A stretch of 64,000 nucleotides of DNA from Flavobacterium urocaniciphilum (lineage in GTDB: Bacteria; Bacteroidota; Bacteroidia; Flavobacteriales; Flavobacteriaceae), in contig NZ_FOEI01000002.1 in the NCBI RefSeq assembly GCF_900110615.1, positions 124,001 to 188,000 of the forward strand. Reading direction: 5' to 3'. Below the pieces are notes generated by a model. That model worked only from the letters and a program-made list of their open reading frames with translations, was not told the DNA's origin and did not search any database. Positions 61,412 to 64,000 of the stretch are shown piece by piece; position 1 is the stretch's first letter, and each line of letters begins with the position of its first letter. The translations under genes were made by a program, and so were the position numbers.

Positions 61412-61747
61412 ATGAAAAAAGTAGCCCTTTTATTTTTCTTTTTATGTTTTTTCAACGGTTTTTCGCAAGAGAAAAAAGCAGAGAAAAAAGCAGAGAAAAA
61501 ACAAATTGTTGAAGTATCATGCGGTCAGTGTAAATTTGCTATGACTGATAAAAAAGGTTGCGATTTAGCTGTTCGTATAGATGGAAAATCGTATTTCGTT
61601 GAAGGAACTACTATTGATGATCATGGTGATGCACACGCTGATGACGGATTTTGTTCAGCAATTCGTAAAGCTGAGGTGATTGGCGAAATTAAAGACAATA
61701 AATTCATAGTAACCTACTTTAAATTACTTCCTACTGATAAAAAGTAA
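61412..61747 (+). CDS. DUF6370-type secreted protein
   Basis: 111 aa. Signal peptide ends GFSQ. The next residues are a Lys/Glu repeat (EKKAEKKAEKK). The mature core has CGQCKFAMTDKKGCDLAVRIDGKSYFVEGTTIDDHGDAHADDGFC, three Cys blocks plus a His/Asp-rich segment that could bind a metal. I recall this as DUF6370. It starts on the base after the lipoprotein stop and overlaps the Crp-family gene by 1 nt (TAATG). Confidence 0.82.
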   Translation: MKKVALLFFFLCFFNGFSQEKKAEKKAEKKQIVEVSCGQCKFAMTDKKGCDLAVRIDGKSYFVEGTTIDDHGDAHADDGFCSAIRKAEVIGEIKDNKFIVTYFKLLPTDKK

Positions 61748-62322
61748 TGGAATTAATTCTTCAAAATATCTCAAAATACGTTTCTTTAACTCCGGAAGAA
61801 GAAACGTTGTTTTTGTCTAAAATCGAATATAAAAACTTCAAAGCCAAATCGATTTTATTAAGTCCTGGTGAAATTGCAAATTGTACTTATTTTGTAAATT
61901 CTGGAATTTTAAGAAGTTTTACTATTAATGATAATATTATTGAACACGTATTGCATTTTGCCTGTCAAGGTTGGTGGATTGGTGATATGTACAGTTATAT
62001 TTCTCAAAAACCAGGAAATCTTTTTATTGAAGTGTTGGAAGATGCCGAACTGGCTATTATTTCAAAAGAAAATCATGAAGAACTATTTCATCAAATTCCT
62101 AAACTTGAACGTTTTTTCAGAATACTTGTAGAAAACTCTTTGGTTTCCCATCAAGAACGATTAATGGATAATTTGAGTCTTACCGCAGAAGAACGTTTTG
62201 AAAAATTCTGCAAAAAATATCCAACACTTATTCAAAATGTCTCTCAAAAACATATCGCTTCTTATATTGGAGTAACACCTGAGTTTTTCAGTAAAATGAA
62301 AAGTAAAATATTACGAAAATAG
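61747..62322 (+). CDS. Crp/Fnr-family transcriptional regulator
   Basis: 191 aa. A cyclic-nucleotide-binding-like beta-roll (about 10-115), a dimer helix, and a short winged HTH at the C-terminus (VSQKHIASYIGVTPEFFSKMKSKI). There are no cysteines positioned for an Fe-S cluster and no clear cAMP-binding Arg-Ser pair, so the ligand is unknown; many flavobacterial members are of this short ligand-orphan type. Last gene of the purT-lipoprotein-DUF6370 cluster, overlapping DUF6370 by 1 nt. Confidence 0.9.
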   Translation: MELILQNISKYVSLTPEEETLFLSKIEYKNFKAKSILLSPGEIANCTYFVNSGILRSFTINDNIIEHVLHFACQGWWIGDMYSYISQKPGNLFIEVLEDAELAIISKENHEELFHQIPKLERFFRILVENSLVSHQERLMDNLSLTAEERFEKFCKKYPTLIQNVSQKHIASYIGVTPEFFSKMKSKILRK

Positions 62323-62344
62323 CTTCAAATTCTAAACAAAACTC

Positions 62345-62381
62345 AAAAAAATGGACTAGAATTAGAAATCTCCATTTTTTT
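62345..62381 (+). terminator. Terminator after the Crp-family gene
   Basis: AAAAAAATGGA (62345-62355) pairs with TCCATTTTTTT (62371-62381), 15-nt loop. Confidence 0.75.
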
Positions 62382-62439
62382 ATAAGAACTTTGCAAACAT
62401 TTTTTCGGCAAAACCCAAAAAAATTAAAGTTTTTAGATA

Positions 62440-64000
62440 ATGAAGAAGAAGATTGAAATTTTAGCTCCTGCAAAAGATTTATTAACTGGTATCGCAGCTA
62501 TTAATGCTGGTGCTGATGCCGTTTATATTGGTGCCCCTCAATTTGGTGCCCGCTCTAATGCGAATAATTCAATAGAAGATGTTGCAGCTTTAGTGGAATA
62601 TGCGCATTTATACAATGTGCAGGTTTTTGTAGTTATCAATACGATTTTGTACGATAATGAATTGGAAACGTGTCGTCAATTAATTTGGAAATTGTACCAT
62701 ATTGGAGTAGATGCCTTAATTATTCAAGACATGGCAATTATGGAAATGGAATTGCCTCCAATTGTATTACACGCCAGTACACAAGCAAATAATCGTGATG
62801 CCGATAAAATTAAATTCTTAGCTGATGCCGGAATGAAACGTGTAGTTTTAGCACGAGAATTAAACTTACATCAAATTAAAGAAATTAGTGATACAACTGA
62901 CGTAGAATTAGAATTCTTTGTTACTGGAGCATTGTGTGTTTCTTTCAGTGGAAACTGTTATATGAGTGTCGCAAATGGTGAGCGTTCTGCCAATCGTGGT
63001 TCTTGTGCACAAAACTGTCGTTTACCATATAACTTAATTGATGGTCACGGTGAAACCTTAATCAAAAATAGTCACTTACTTTCGATTAAAGATTTTGATG
63101 TTTCGAACCAAATTCCAAATTTAGTGGAAGCCGGAATTGTTTCTTTCAAGATTGAAGGTCGTTTAAAAGATATCGTTTACGTTAAAAATAACGTGTCGTA
63201 TTTACGTAAAAAATTAGATGCGTTTTTAGAGGAAAATCCAGAAAAATATACAAAAGCTTCTTCTGGAACATGTACGTATACTTTTGATTCTGCTTTAGAT
63301 AGAACATTTAATCGTGGTTATACCGATTATTTCGTAAACGAAAGACATCAAGCGATTGGTTCTTGGGAAAGTCCAAAATCGAAAGGACAATATATCGGGA
63401 AATTAATCAAAACGGTTGGTAACTCGTACGAAATTGAAAACGGACATTTCTTAAATAATGGCGATGGATTATGTTTCATTAATGAAAATAATGAAGCAGA
63501 AGGAATTTACGTTAATAAAGTAGAAAACGGAATTGTGTATCCGAATGTTCTGAAAGAAATTAAAGAAGGAACTTTTATTTACAGAAATAACGATGCTGCT
63601 TTCATTAAATTAGTAGAAAGAGAAGATAGTGCGGTTCGAAAAATTAGTACTACTTTATTGTTAACCGAAAATGAAAATGGTTTCGAATTAATTGCAACAG
63701 ATGAAGACGGAAATGTAAGTGTAGCAAAATTAGAACACGCAAAAGAGCCAACTAAAAATGGTGAATCGTTAGAAGAAAATTTTAAAGTAAACTTAGCGAA
63801 AACCGGATTTACACCATATAAAGCTGAAGAAATTGACGTAGTATTTTCTCAAAACTGGTTCTTACCTATTTCAAAAATCAATGAATTACGTAGAACGGTT
63901 TTCGAACAATTATCGGAAATTCGTTTGAAAAATTATGTTCGTAAAGAACACCAAATGGAAAAAACATCGCATCCTTATCCAGAAACGAAATTAGATTTCA
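62440..64000 (+). CDS. Peptidase U32 family protein (RlhA/TrhP-like), 3' end outside window
   Basis: Begins MKKKIEILAPAKDLLTGIAAINAGADAVYIGAPQFGARS at ATG 62440, open to the window end (520 codons seen). U32 core: IQDMAIMEMELPPIVLHASTQANN, VLARELNLHQIKEI, and the Cys block FVTGALCVSFSGNCYMS...GSCAQNCRLPY. Known members (RlhA, TrhP) hydroxylate rRNA or tRNA bases and are not proteases in most cases. The C-terminal part from about residue 300 is like the DUF3656-containing RlhA branch. The old 'collagenase' name should not be trusted. Confidence 0.9.
   Translation, partial: MKKKIEILAPAKDLLTGIAAINAGADAVYIGAPQFGARSNANNSIEDVAALVEYAHLYNVQVFVVINTILYDNELETCRQLIWKLYHIGVDALIIQDMAIMEMELPPIVLHASTQANNRDADKIKFLADAGMKRVVLARELNLHQIKEISDTTDVELEFFVTGALCVSFSGNCYMSVANGERSANRGSCAQNCRLPYNLIDGHGETLIKNSHLLSIKDFDVSNQIPNLVEAGIVSFKIEGRLKDIVYVKNNVSYLRKKLDAFLEENPEKYTKASSGTCTYTFDSALDRTFNRGYTDYFVNERHQAIGSWESPKSKGQYIGKLIKTVGNSYEIENGHFLNNGDGLCFINENNEAEGIYVNKVENGIVYPNVLKEIKEGTFIYRNNDAAFIKLVEREDSAVRKISTTLLLTENENGFELIATDEDGNVSVAKLEHAKEPTKNGESLEENFKVNLAKTGFTPYKAEEIDVVFSQNWFLPISKINELRRTVFEQLSEIRLKNYVRKEHQMEKTSHPYPETKLDF

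Overview
This window looks like the chromosome of a Flavobacterium-like member of the Bacteroidota. It is AT-rich. Several promoters match the Bacteroidota pattern TTTG-N19-TAnnTTTG. Four secreted proteins carry type IX secretion (T9SS) C-terminal sorting domains. The gene families (coaX/lptC/foldase block, DUF3109, flavobacterial aspartate kinase, HTTM, cupin-like protein) fit that family. No phage, plasmid, transposase, CRISPR array, restriction system or rRNA operon is visible. Assignments rest on reading motifs and recalling protein families; no search was run.

Layout. 1-8.7 kb: the 3' part of dnaE, thioredoxin, a TPR histidine kinase/LytTR regulator pair, a divergent giant repeat adhesin with a self-cleaving tail-fibre chaperone, and a DUF58 protein. 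8.75-9.7 kb: two identical tRNA-Asp genes with a small GIY-YIG gene between them. 9.8-20.2 kb: a T9SS protein, DUF456, a GT2/flippase-like pair, ruvC, hemW, a cyclase-family enzyme, YjbR, a PH/SHOCT protein, then a second GIY-YIG gene against tRNA-Phe. 20.2-26 kb: coaX, an outer-membrane protein, lptC, a PpiC foldase and pth (envelope biogenesis). 26-31.8 kb: two divergent secreted metalloproteases. 31.8-38.6 kb: ribF with an HTTM protein, bioB, a cupin-like protein, a glycosyltransferase and an LpxH-like hydrolase. 38.8-47.8 kb: aspartate kinase, GNAT, fbp, HupE, a dCMP deaminase-like protein, an S41 protease, a small FAD protein, MarC and DUF3109. 48-53.4 kb: nrdB, nrdA and dgt (dNTP supply and removal). 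53.4-64 kb: a lipobox plus T9SS protein, rsmG, desaturase, aminotransferase, purT, a small lipoprotein/DUF6370/Crp operon, and a U32 protein cut by the window end.

The most unusual signal is architectural. Both small GIY-YIG nuclease genes start directly at the end of a tRNA-type terminator and are followed by a second copy of that terminator. In the tRNA-Phe case an exact 46-bp direct repeat includes the tRNA 3' end, and the truncated tRNA copy carries a 16-nt hairpin in place of 5 nt of its T-arm. In the tRNA-Asp case a 17-nt tRNA-Asp-like remnant lies beside the gene. This could be a minimal tRNA-associated mobile or hitchhiking unit.

A second theme is short dispersed repeats. A REP-like hairpin family occurs once between genes and once in frame inside hemW, with apparently compensated inner stems. 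Heptameric tandem repeats occur inside a glycosyltransferase gene and just upstream of two other start codons. A 98-nt structured element lies upstream of purT.
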